Source of the DNA: Archangium minus
GTDB taxonomy: Bacteria; Myxococcota; Myxococcia; Myxococcales; Myxococcaceae
Reading direction: 5' to 3'
Assembly: GCF_044360475.1 (NCBI RefSeq)
Contig: NZ_CP043494.1
Location: 6,634,001 to 6,698,000 of the forward strand
DNA length: 64,000 nt
Shown: piece after piece, positions 51,335 to 60,200 of the stretch
Numbering within the stretch: the first letter of the stretch is position 1
Layout of the letters: each line of letters begins with the position of its first letter
Translations under genes and position numbers: made by a program
The notes under the pieces: generated by a model
Seen by the model: the letters and a program-made list of their open reading frames with translations, nothing else
Told to the model about the DNA's origin: nothing
Databases searched by the model: none

Positions 51335-51422
51335 CTGTGCTCCTCATGAGTGAAAGAGGGTTCTGGTGCAGAGACACACCAACGGCGTTTAGAAGAAAAA
51401 CCGCGATACGCTTTTTTCCAGG
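51260..51422 (-). repeat. Duplicated 5' module, copy B
   Basis: The partner of 37420-37583. It holds, in minus-strand order, an A-run/T-run hairpin next to the stop of the HEAT-repeat gene, a leader/promoter region, the ribosome site and the signal peptide of the tannase-like protein. Because the hairpin here terminates a real upstream gene, this context looks closer to the original than copy A. Confidence 0.85.
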
Positions 51423-51423
51423 C

Positions 51424-52530
51424 TCACTTCCGGGCCGCCTCCCCTGCCCCAGCGCCGGCGAGTGTCTCCGCGACCCAACCCCTCCACGCCTGAGGGTCCT
51501 CGCCCAGATCACGTCCCGCCAGGGCTCGCAGCGCAAGCAGGGCTCCTTCCCGGTCCGTTCGCTGCCGCATGGTCACCATCTCCAGCAGCACCGGCCCAGC
51601 GTCCTTCAGGGCCGCGAGCCGCAGGCTGGCGTCCTTCTCCACCACGGCGCCGAGCAGGACCGAGCCCTTGTTCCGATCCGTCAGGGACGGGCCATGCAAC
51701 GCGCGCAGCACCGGCGCAAGCGGTACCAGCGCCTTCGAGGCCCCGCGCTGCGTCTGCCAGAGGACCCGCATCGCGTTGTTGCGCACCGCGCTGCTCGAAT
51801 CCCGCATCGCAGGCAGCAGCGCCTCCACGACCTCTTCGCGCGTGCGGCCGTAGGCCAGCAGGAAGGGCACCAGCGAGCGGCGGTACTCATCCTTCTCCGT
51901 GCGCAGCACCTTCACCAGCGCCTCGAAGTGCGCGGGCACGCCGGTGATGAACCGCGCCTCCAGGGGCGCGAGCGTCGGGTGGCCGAACCCGGCTCCGCAG
52001 TGGAAGGCGCGGCAGGAGCCATCCCCTACCGGCATCGCTCCCGCGCGGTACAGCTTTCCGGCCTGTTCCTCATAGGCGGCCCAGGCGGCAACCAGTCCCT
52101 CTGGATCCTCGGGTGTTCCATCCGGCTTGGGCGCGAAGTCGAGGCGCCACTCGTCCCCGATGTCCACGAGACTCACCATCACCTCCACGGTGTGCGTGTC
52201 CTCGTAGTTGGTGATGCCAACGCGGACCTGCGCGAAGGCGAAGCGCGACAACAGGCGCTCCTTGCCCTGCTTCGCCTCATGTCGTACTCCGGACAGGTCC
52301 ACGTCCCGGCCCTCCGGGACACCGAAGACAGCAAGCACCTCCTCGCGCGAGTAGCGACGTGAGCCGAAGACCTCGACGCTCACCAGCCGGTAGCGTGAAG
52401 GCGCGGGCGCCTCCGTGGGTTTCGTGGCGGGGGCAGCCGCCGGAGCCTCGGGCGAAGGTGCCTTGATGTGAGGGGACGGGGCACAACCCGCGAGCAACGC
52501 CCATGCAACCCACCAGAACTTGGAGCGCAT
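51424..52530 (-). CDS. HEAT-repeat lipoprotein with POTRA-like segment
   Basis: A 368-residue lipoprotein. From ATG 52530 the signal SKFWWVAWALLAGC ends at the lipid Cys. A Pro/Ala-rich linker is followed by a POTRA-like strand-helix unit, YRLVSVEVFGSRRYSREEVL, then AVFGVPEGRDVD, of the kind found in outer-membrane assembly proteins. The C-terminal half is a helical repeat array of HEAT type (EVVEALLPAMRDSSSAVRNN, then AMRVLWQ). There is no enzyme motif. A single POTRA without a barrel suggests a periplasmic interaction role. The stop is two bp from the terminator hairpin of the duplicated module. Confidence 0.7.
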   Translation of the reverse strand: MRSKFWWVAWALLAGCAPSPHIKAPSPEAPAAAPATKPTEAPAPSRYRLVSVEVFGSRRYSREEVLAVFGVPEGRDVDLSGVRHEAKQGKERLLSRFAFAQVRVGITNYEDTHTVEVMVSLVDIGDEWRLDFAPKPDGTPEDPEGLVAAWAAYEEQAGKLYRAGAMPVGDGSCRAFHCGAGFGHPTLAPLEARFITGVPAHFEALVKVLRTEKDEYRRSLVPFLLAYGRTREEVVEALLPAMRDSSSAVRNNAMRVLWQTQRGASKALVPLAPVLRALHGPSLTDRNKGSVLLGAVVEKDASLRLAALKDAGPVLLEMVTMRQRTDREGALLALRALAGRDLGEDPQAWRGWVAETLAGAGAGEAARK

Positions 52531-52606
52531 GCCCCGATTCCACCACAGCCGCCGTGATGCCGAAATCCAACAGTTCTTGGACACAGTCCGAGAGCCCGTG
52601 GGTGTT

Positions 52607-52640
52607 CCCTCTCCCTCTGGGAGAGGGCGAGGGTGAGGGT
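52607..52640. repeat. REP-like intergenic element, third copy
   Basis: CCCTCTCCCTCTGGGAGAGGG followed by CGAGGGTGAGGGT. It matches the hairpin and tail of the copies at 49138 and 49239 and lies between the divergent HEAT lipoprotein and alpha/beta hydrolase genes. Confidence 0.7.
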
Positions 52641-52705
52641 CTTCTTAAGCCAGCGATTCGTAAGATGCAGTGGGCGGGCCCAGCCGGTGCCGTTACCCTG
52701 CGAGC

Positions 52706-53752
52706 ATGATGATCCGACACCTCCTGCTCTCCCTCCTTCTCACCGTGACGGCCTGTGCCCATGGCCAGAGTGCGCCCGCGACTCCGGCGGCCCCGGACAC
52801 CGCAGGTGGCCCCGCATACGACGCCGAGCTGACGACGTACCCGTACCCCTACGAGGTGCGCTTCCACCCTGTCGAGGCCCAGGGCTTGAAGCTGCGCATG
52901 GCGTACATGGACGTGACCCCGGCGAAGCCCAACGGCACCACGGTGGTGCTGCTGCACGGGAAGAACTTCGCGGGAGGCCACTGGGAGGACACGATCCGCG
53001 CGCTCTCCGAGCGGGGCTTCCGCGTGGTGGTGCCGGACCAGATTGGCTTCGGCAAGTCCAGCAAGCCCGAGCGCTTCCAGTTCACCTTCCAGGCCCTGGC
53101 CACCCATACGCGGGAGCTGCTCGACACCCTGCGCGTGGAGCGCGCGGTGGTGGTGGGCCACTCCATGGGCGGGATGCTCGCCACGCGCCTGGCGTTGATG
53201 TTCCCCGAGCGCTTCTCCGGGCTGGTGCTCGTCAACCCCATTGGCCTGGAGGATTGGAAGCGAGTGGTGCCCTACCGCACCATCGATGCGTGGTACCAGA
53301 ACGAGCTGAAGTCCACGCCCGAGAGCGTGCGCGAGTACATGCGCGTGAGCTACTTCGGCGGCCAGTGGAAGCCGGAGTACGACAAGCTGGTGCAGATGCA
53401 GGCCGGCTGGCTGCGCGGTCCGGATCGCGAGCGCATCTCGTGGGTCTCCTCGCTCACCTACGACATGGTTTTCACCCAGCCCGTCGTCCACGAGTTCCCC
53501 GACGTGCGCGTGCCCACGCTGCTCATCATCGGGCAGAGAGATCGCACCGCGCTCGGCCGGGCCTGGGCGCCCGAGTCGGTGAGGGACTCGCTCGGTGACT
53601 ACCCCGCGCTCGGCCGGAAGGCGGCGGCGGCGATTCCTGGCGCACGGTTGGTGGAGCTCCCCGGCGTCGGCCACGTGCCCCAGGTGGAGGACTTCGATCG
53701 CTATCTGGAGGCGCTGCTGCAGTTCCTCCCGATGCAGTCCGAGACCCGTTGA
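52706..53752 (+). CDS. Alpha/beta hydrolase lipoprotein
   Basis: A 348-residue exported hydrolase. MIRHLLLSLLLTVTAC is a lipoprotein signal. The fold is complete: VVLLHGKNFAGGHW (oxyanion), VVPDQIGFGKSSKP, nucleophile elbow VVVGHSMGGMLATRLAL, acid strand TLLIIGQRDRTALG, and catalytic His in LPGVGHVPQVE. It resembles the haloperoxidase/esterase group, such as those annotated as alpha/beta fold hydrolases acting on esters or C-C bonds. ATG 52706 or 52709 is possible; the ribosome site is weak. It probably faces the periplasm. The substrate is unknown. Confidence 0.9.
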   Translation: MMIRHLLLSLLLTVTACAHGQSAPATPAAPDTAGGPAYDAELTTYPYPYEVRFHPVEAQGLKLRMAYMDVTPAKPNGTTVVLLHGKNFAGGHWEDTIRALSERGFRVVVPDQIGFGKSSKPERFQFTFQALATHTRELLDTLRVERAVVVGHSMGGMLATRLALMFPERFSGLVLVNPIGLEDWKRVVPYRTIDAWYQNELKSTPESVREYMRVSYFGGQWKPEYDKLVQMQAGWLRGPDRERISWVSSLTYDMVFTQPVVHEFPDVRVPTLLIIGQRDRTALGRAWAPESVRDSLGDYPALGRKAAAAIPGARLVELPGVGHVPQVEDFDRYLEALLQFLPMQSETR

Positions 53753-53810
53753 GCACGGGGTGAGCCCCCCGCTCCAACAGCGCTACAGGTGAGTCACGCG
53801 CCCATGCGCG

Positions 53811-54299
53811 TTACGGCGTGCAAGACACGTTAGGGTCGGCGGGGATGTGGCCTTCGTACGTGAGGCCGGTGGGGCCGTACCAGGGCAGCACCTCGACGGT
53901 GAAGCGGCCAGACTTCACGGCCGGGTCCTGCTGGGAGAGGGCAAGTGCCTCCTCGCGGGTGGCCACGTCGAAGATGAAGATGCCGGCCAGGGCATCCGCC
54001 GGCGCTTCGTCTCCCCATCCGAAGGGGCCGGCGATGACCAGCTTCCCGCACTTCGCCAGCCGCTCGATGTTGGCCATGTGCCCCTTGCCGTCCGCGAGAG
54101 CCTCCGGCGTGCGCTCCTTCGTCCACGCCGGCCCGCGACGCAGGAAGCCCATGTAGTAGGTGCGCATGGAGAACTCCTTGGCCGGCGTCTTGGCGGCAGG
54201 AGCCGCCGCAGCAGCGGGCTCGACTGCTGGAGGGGTGGCGCCCTGGGTTGTGGCACAGCCCGTGGCGATGGCGACGAGAACGGAGAGAAGGGTTCGCAT
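53811..54299 (-). CDS. YciI-family lipoprotein
   Basis: A 162-residue protein. A lipoprotein-type signal (LLSVLVAIATGC) and an Ala/Pro linker precede a YciI-like (DGPF) dimeric ferredoxin-like domain: RTYYMGFLRRGPAW, then HMANIERLAKCGKLVIAGPF, then ALAGIFIFDVATREEAL, QDPAVKSGRFTVEVLPWY. YciI proteins have weak enzyme activities or unknown roles. A lipid-anchored, exported version is less common than the cytoplasmic form. No Shine-Dalgarno is seen before ATG 54299. A MITE-like element begins 12 bp upstream and may have replaced the native promoter. Confidence 0.8.
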   Translation of the reverse strand: MRTLLSVLVAIATGCATTQGATPPAVEPAAAAAPAAKTPAKEFSMRTYYMGFLRRGPAWTKERTPEALADGKGHMANIERLAKCGKLVIAGPFGWGDEAPADALAGIFIFDVATREEALALSQQDPAVKSGRFTVEVLPWYGPTGLTYEGHIPADPNVSCTP

Positions 54300-54340
54300 G
54301 CTGGCTGCTTAGAACTCGAATCAAAAATGGACCAGGGCAG

Positions 54341-54358
54341 GCAGGTAACATGACCTGC
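54341..54358. promoter_or_regulatory. Inverted repeat inside the MITE-like element
   Basis: GCAGGT (54341-54346) and ACCTGC (54353-54358) are perfect six-base complements with a six-base loop. The core CAGGT/ACCTG is shared with the larger palindrome at 54407-54427. Confidence 0.45.
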
Positions 54359-54406
54359 AGAGGGGACATCGAACTCAGAAGGCGACTTCCCCGAGGGCGA
54401 AAAACC

Positions 54407-54427
54407 TGGGTCAGGTGACCTGACCCA
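54407..54427. promoter_or_regulatory. Perfect 21-bp palindrome upstream of the UvrA-like gene
   Basis: The ten-base arms TGGGTCAGGT and ACCTGACCCA surround a single G. Perfect symmetry over 21 positions is very unlikely by chance and is typical of a dimeric repressor site. It lies 137 bp before ATG 54564 and within the MITE-like element, which may have carried it in. Confidence 0.6.
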
Positions 54428-54563
54428 TCGAATCAATTTTTGAAACGAGTTCTTAGCACGCGTGCCACGAGACTCTGGTGCGGTCCGGGTGGAGGGGGTG
54501 CTGGCACGTGCCCCTCTCGTCAGTGGACGCTGTCCTTGTCCTAGTCCTCTATACTCCCGGTCC

Positions 54564-56840
54564 ATGTCCACTGACATTGAGCACATCGAGATCCGCGGCG
54601 CGCGGGAGAACAACCTGAGAGAGGTGAACCTCCGGATTCCGAAGAGGAAGATCACGCTCTTCACCGGCGTCTCCGGCTCCGGCAAGTCCTCCATCGTCTT
54701 CGACACCATCGCCGCCGAGGCCCAGCGCCAGCTGTTCGAGAACTTCAGCCTCTTCGTCCGGAACTTCCTGCCGAAGGTTCCGCAGCCCGCGGCGGACGCG
54801 ATCGCGAACCTGAACATGGCGGTGATCGTCGACCAGAAGCGACTGGGCGGCGGCTCGCACTCCACGGTCGGCACCGCGACGGACATCAACCCGCTGCTGC
54901 GGCTCCTCTTCTCGCGCGTCGGGCAGCCGCACGTCGGGTACTCGAACCAGTTCTCGTTCAACGATCCGCAGGGCATGTGCCCCGAGTGCAACGGCATCGG
55001 GCAGAAGCTCGGCGTGAAGGCGGACGGCTTCCTCGACATGTCGAAGTCGCTCGCGGAGGGCGCGGTCCAGGTCCCGGTGTTCGCCAAATGGGAGAACGCG
55101 ATGTACGCCGCGTCGGGCTTCTTCGACGTGAACAAGAAGCTGTCGGAGTTCACGAAGGAGGAGCTGGACCTGCTGCTCTACGCGTCGCCGCGGAAGTTCA
55201 AGGCGAAGTTCAACGGCAACGACATGAACGCGACGTACATGGGCATCATCGAGAAGTTCACGCGCGCGTACATCAAGCGGGATCTCAAGACGCTCTCGCC
55301 GAGGACGCAGAAGACCGTCGCGCCATACCTGACGATGGGGCCCTGTCCGTTGTGCAAGGGGGCGCGACTCAGCCAGGCCGCGCTCGGCTGCAAGATTCAG
55401 GGGAAGAACATCGCCGAGCTGACGGCAATGGAGGTCGACGAGCTCTTGCCCTGGGTGAAGTCGCTCGAGGGCGCCGCCGCGGCGCCGCTGGCGAAAACGC
55501 TGGCGGAGCGGCTCGGGCACGTGGTGGACATCGGGCTCGGGTATCTGTCGCTCGACCGCCCCACCGACACGCTCTCTGGCGGCGAGTCGCAGCGGATCAA
55601 GATGGTGAAGCACCTCGGCTCCAGCCTGGTGGAGGTGCTCTACATCTTCGACGAGCCCAGCGTGGGCCTGCACCCGCGCGACGTGTACCGCCTGGGCACG
55701 CTGCTCCGGGAGCTACGGGACAAGGGCAACACGGTGCTGGTGGTGGAGCACGACCCTGACGTCATCAAGATCGCCGATCACATCGTGGACGTCGGGCCTC
55801 ACGCGGGCCGCAAGGGCGGCACCGTCGTCTTCGAGGGCTCGTACGAAAAGCTCCTGCAGTCGAAGACGCTCACCGGCCAGTACCTCGAGCGCCAGTTGCC
55901 CTTGAAGGAGACCCCGCGCCGGCCGAAAGGAAAGCTGCCCATCCGGAACGCGCGCGTGAACAACCTCAAGGACGTGAGCGTGGACATCCCCTCCGGCGTG
56001 CTCACCGTCGTCACCGGAGTCGCGGGTTCGGGGAAGAGCTCGCTCATCCACGAGGTGTTCGTCCCGACGACGCCCGGTGCGGTGGTCATCGATCAGTCCG
56101 CCGTCGGCACCTCCAGCCGTTCGACGCCGGCCACCTACACCGGAGTGATGGACGATCTGCGCAAGGAGCTGGCGGACGCAAACGACGTGGACGCTTCGCT
56201 GTTCAGCTTCAATTCGAAGGGCGCGTGCGAGACGTGCAACGGGCTGGGTGTCCTCTACACCGATCTCGCGTTCCTGGAGGGCGTGAAGACCCCCTGCGAG
56301 ACGTGCCACGGCAAGCGCTTCAAGGACGAGGTGCTCGAGTACAAGCTCGAGGGGAGCTCCATCAGCGACTACCTCGCGCTGAGCGTCACCGAGGCGCTCG
56401 CGGCGCTCGGGTCCAACAAAGGCGCGAAGAAGCGCGTGCCGCTCTTACGGAAGCTGGAGGCGATGCGCGACGTCGGCCTGGACTACCTGACCCTAGGCCA
56501 GCCGCTGAACACGCTCTCGGGCGGCGAGTGCCAGCGCATCAAGCTCGCGACCGAGCTGCACAAGAAGGGCTCGGTCTACGTGCTCGACGAGCCAACGACG
56601 GGCCTGCACATGTCCGACATCTCGCTGCTGATGAAGATCATCGACCGGCTGGTGGATGAGGGGAACACCGCGGTCGTGATCGAGCACAACCTGGACGTGA
56701 TCCGGAGCGCGGACTGGGTGCTCGATCTCGGACCCGACGGCGGAAGCAAGGGCGGCGAGGTCGTGTTCGAGGGACCGCCGACGGAGCTCTTGAAGGTGAA
56801 GAACTCGCTGACGGGCGCGGCGCTCCGCGGCGAGTTCTGA
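54564..56840 (+). CDS. Short UvrA-like ABC ATPase (UvrA2/drug-resistance type)
   Basis: A 758-residue tandem ABC ATPase, against ~940 for canonical UvrA. It has two Walker A motifs (GVSGSGKSS at ~34-42 and GVAGSGKSS at ~495), two signatures (LSGGESQRIKM, LSGGECQRIKL) and Walker B/His-loop regions (YIFDEPSVGLHP, YVLDEPTTGLH, VVIEHNLDVI). Zinc-finger cysteines are CPECNG, CPLCKG, CETCNG and CETCHG. The shorter N-terminal half suggests that much of the UvrB-binding region is absent, as in UvrA2 and antibiotic-protection homologues. It probably binds damaged or drug-bound DNA. The palindrome upstream suggests regulation. ATG 54564 begins the conserved STDIEHIEIRGARENNL. Confidence 0.9.
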   Translation: MSTDIEHIEIRGARENNLREVNLRIPKRKITLFTGVSGSGKSSIVFDTIAAEAQRQLFENFSLFVRNFLPKVPQPAADAIANLNMAVIVDQKRLGGGSHSTVGTATDINPLLRLLFSRVGQPHVGYSNQFSFNDPQGMCPECNGIGQKLGVKADGFLDMSKSLAEGAVQVPVFAKWENAMYAASGFFDVNKKLSEFTKEELDLLLYASPRKFKAKFNGNDMNATYMGIIEKFTRAYIKRDLKTLSPRTQKTVAPYLTMGPCPLCKGARLSQAALGCKIQGKNIAELTAMEVDELLPWVKSLEGAAAAPLAKTLAERLGHVVDIGLGYLSLDRPTDTLSGGESQRIKMVKHLGSSLVEVLYIFDEPSVGLHPRDVYRLGTLLRELRDKGNTVLVVEHDPDVIKIADHIVDVGPHAGRKGGTVVFEGSYEKLLQSKTLTGQYLERQLPLKETPRRPKGKLPIRNARVNNLKDVSVDIPSGVLTVVTGVAGSGKSSLIHEVFVPTTPGAVVIDQSAVGTSSRSTPATYTGVMDDLRKELADANDVDASLFSFNSKGACETCNGLGVLYTDLAFLEGVKTPCETCHGKRFKDEVLEYKLEGSSISDYLALSVTEALAALGSNKGAKKRVPLLRKLEAMRDVGLDYLTLGQPLNTLSGGECQRIKLATELHKKGSVYVLDEPTTGLHMSDISLLMKIIDRLVDEGNTAVVIEHNLDVIRSADWVLDLGPDGGSKGGEVVFEGPPTELLKVKNSLTGAALRGEF

Positions 56841-57242
56841 CGACCTTCCGATGTCCTCTGCTCCTCGGTCAGGAGCCGGTCGCGGGCGTCTTGTCACGGG
56901 GCAGCATGCGGCCGCCAATCATGCTCACGCGCCGGTCCAGCAGGCGCTGGCGCGCGTCGGAGCAGATGTCCTCGGGCTTCCGCCGCGGGGACGTCTGAGA
57001 TTGGCGCCTCGAGTGAATCTTCTTCCTCGGGGGGTGAATTGCTCCACTGGATTCATCCTTCGCGGCTGGAAGACCCGTGTAGGTCAGACCACCCATGCTC
57101 CGGTTGTCCTACCTTCTAGGGGATTTCTTCGGATGCGGATTTGGCAAAGTTGTCCATGCCGAACGAAGATCTTCCGAACACGAAGTTCGTTCGCACACGA
57201 GCGAGCCGTTTGTGCTCCAGCAATGGGGGGGAGGCGCACAGC
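56841..57242. other. Intergenic stretch with a possible gene stump
   Basis: About 400 bp without a convincing gene. On the minus strand around 56869-56985 there is a short frame (KPEDICSDARQRLLDRRVSM, then IGGRMLPRDKTPATGS) with a coding-like appearance. It has no conserved start, and the upstream part looks random, so it may be the tail of a lost gene. The right part (57100-57190) is relatively AT-rich and probably holds the promoter of the kinase gene. I see no RNA gene. Confidence 0.35.
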
Positions 57243-60200
57243 ATGTACAGCTCCAGCGACGATACGGCTCCATCCAACAACCCACCTGGGGTTCTTCCGC
57301 GAGGGGCAATCGTCGGCGGTCGCTTCGGCATCGAGACCCTGGCGAGTCGTGGCGGCATGGGTTCGATCTACCGCGCGAAAGACAGCGCGACCGGCCAGCC
57401 CGTTGCCCTCAAGCTGCTGCATGGGGCGACGCTTCCAGGGGCGGTGTACCGCTTCAATCGAGAGCGAGCGTTGCTCTCGGAGCTGAGTCACCCGGGCATC
57501 GTCTCCTACGTCGCGCATGGCACCACCGAGCGCGGCCAGCCTTACCTGGTCATGGAGTGGCTCGCGGGTGAAGATCTGGCGCAACGCCTGCAACGTCAGC
57601 CGTTGAGCCTGTCCGAGTCTTTGTCGCTGCTGCGCCGGATCGGCGAGGCGCTGGCCGAGGCCCATCGCCAAGGCATCGTCCACCGCGACATCAAACCCGC
57701 CAACCTGTTCCTGAGAGGGGGCCGGCCCGAGGACGTGGTGGTGCTGGACTTCGGCCTGGCCCGTCTCGCCGAGCCCTCCTTGATGGGAGTCACGGGGCGA
57801 AACACCGTCGTGGGCACGCCGGGCTACATGTCGCCGGAGCAGGCCTCCAGCCAGCCGGAGATCCTCCCCGCCGCGGACATCTTCTCGCTCGGGTGTGTGC
57901 TGTACGAGTGCCTCACGGGAAAGCCGCCCTTCGCGGCGCCCCACTTCGCCGCCGTGCTGGCCAAGATTCTGTACGCCGCTCCGGCCCCGCTGCACACGCT
58001 CCGTCCTGGCCTGCCCGCTGGGCTGCAGGCGCTGGTGGATCGGATGTTGGTCAAGGACCCGAAGCGGCGGCTGCCGGATGCGGCCACCTTGTTACAGGAG
58101 CTCGCGGCCCTGGAGTCCGAGGTGTTGCGGCCTCACGTCGAGATGGACCTGTCCTCCCACCGCATGAAGGGGGGCGAGCCGAAGCTGGCCAGCGTCTTGC
58201 TGGTGTCCCTCCATGGCCTGACCCTAGAGGAGACCGTGAATTGGGATCAGGGCCTCGCGCTGCGTGATTCGCTGCGCACGGAGTTCTTCCCCCATGGGGC
58301 ACAGGTGGAGCTGCTGGCGGACGGCTCGCTGGTCGCCACGCTGGTGCCGGAGCACGGCACCGCCACGGATCAGGCGGTGCTGGCGGCGCGTTTCGCCCTC
58401 ACCTTCAAGGCGCGCTGGCCGGAAGCCGCGGTGGTGCTGGCCACGGGCCTCAGCATCCTCGACGAGCAGCTGCCGGTGGGCGAGCCCATGGACAGGGCGG
58501 GCCGGCTGCTGCGCCGGGCCGAGCGGATGCCTTCATCCTCCTCCGTGGTGCTGGACGACATCACGGCCGGTCTGCTCGGGCCTGGCTTCCAACTCACCCG
58601 CTTGGATTCGGGCACCTTCCTGCTGGAGGGCGAGCTGCTGGGCGCCGACGCCTCCCGTCCGCTGCTGGGCAGGCCGACCCCCTGCGTGGGCCGCGAGCAG
58701 GAGCTGGCCCTGCTCGACCTCACCCTCAACGCCTGCATCGAAGCGCCCGCCGCGAAGGCGCTCCTGGTGACAGCCGCGGCCGGAGTGGGCAAGTCCCGGC
58801 TGCGTCACGAGTTCCTGCGCCGCATCGAGCGGCGGGAGCAGCAGGTGCTGCTGCTGCAGGGGCGCGGAGAGGCGATGAGCGCGGGGGCCTCGTACGGGTT
58901 GCTGGGCCAGGCGCTGCGGCGGCTGTGTCGCATTGAGGAGGGAGAGAATCTGGAAGCGCGCCGCGTGAGGCTGTACTGGCGCGTGGCCCTGCGTCTGCCC
59001 GACACACAGGCGCAGGAGGCCGTGGAGTTCCTGGGCGAGCTGTGCGGCATCCCCTTCCCCGAGGAGCACAGTCCTCGCCTGAAGGCGGCACGGAGCGACC
59101 CCCAGCTGATGAGCGCGCAGGTGGGCCAGGCACTGGTGACCTTCCTCGAGGCCGAGTGCGCCCACCAGCCGGTGCTGCTGGTGCTGGAGGATCTGCACTG
59201 GAGCGATGCGCTGACGATCAAGCTGGTGGACGAGGTATTGCGGAAGCTGGCCGAGCAACCCCTGATGGTGTTGGCGCTGGCGAAGCCCGAGGTGAAGGAG
59301 CTCTTCCCGGGACTCTGGTCTCGGCACCTGCAGGCGGTGACGCTGTCGGGGTTGAGCCGCAAGGCGGGAGCGCGGCTGGTGAGGGAGGTGCTGGGGCAGC
59401 AAGTGCCCGAGGCGGTGGTGCAGCGGGCGGTGGAGATGGCCGACGGCAACGCGCTCTTCTTGGAGGAGCTCATCCGGATGGCGGCGGAGGGCCGAGGAGC
59501 GGAGGCGCCAGGGACGGTGCTGGCGGTGCTGCAGACTCGCCTGATGCGCATGGAGCCCGGCGCCCGGCGAGTGCTTCTGGCGGCGAGCATCTTCGGCCGC
59601 ACGTTCTGGTCGGGAGGCGTGAATGAGCTGCTGCAGCGGGAGTTCGAGAAGGAGCTCGTGGAGAGGCACCTGGAGCGGCTGGTGGAGCTGGAAGTCATCG
59701 AGGCCCTGCCCGACAGCCGCTTCGCCGGAATGGAGGAGTACCGCTTCCGGCATGCACTGGTGAGGGATGCCGCCTATGCCCTGGTGCCCGACACACATCG
59801 GCCCTTGGGTCACCAGCTCGCGGGCGCATGGCTGGAGCAGGTGGGCGAGCCCGAGCCGATGGAGCTCGCCGCGCACTACCAGCGCGGCCAGAGGCCAGAG
59901 CGAGCCGCCCACTTCTACACCCGTGCAGCGGAGCAGCTCTTCGAGCGGCGAGACCTCCAGGCGGCGATGCGCTGCGTCGAGGCGGCCTTGGCCTGCGGCG
60001 TGAGTGGTGCGCCCTTGACGCGGCTGCGTGCGCTCCAGGCCGTGGTGGCCTTCTGGATGAATGAGCTGCCGATGTCCCTGGCACAGGGCAGTGCCGTGCT
60101 GAACGACTTGAAGGTGGGGAGCCGGCTGTGGTGCTGGTTGATGGGCGGGCTGCTCGTCGGGAACCTCTACCACGGGCACCTGGAGGAGGTGGGCAGGCTG

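Larger units (their letters stand above)
54312..54452. mobile_element. MITE-like element with IS5-type ends
   Basis: Sixteen-base terminal inverted repeats GAACTCGAATCAAAAA (54312-54327) and TTTTTGAAACGAGTTC (54437-54452) match at 14 of 16 positions. They are bounded by a TTA direct repeat on each side (54309-54311 and 54453-54455), a TNA target duplication as made by IS5-group transposases. The 141-bp interior has no ORF of note and contains two palindromes. No matching transposase gene is in the window, so it would be mobilised in trans. Confidence 0.65.
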
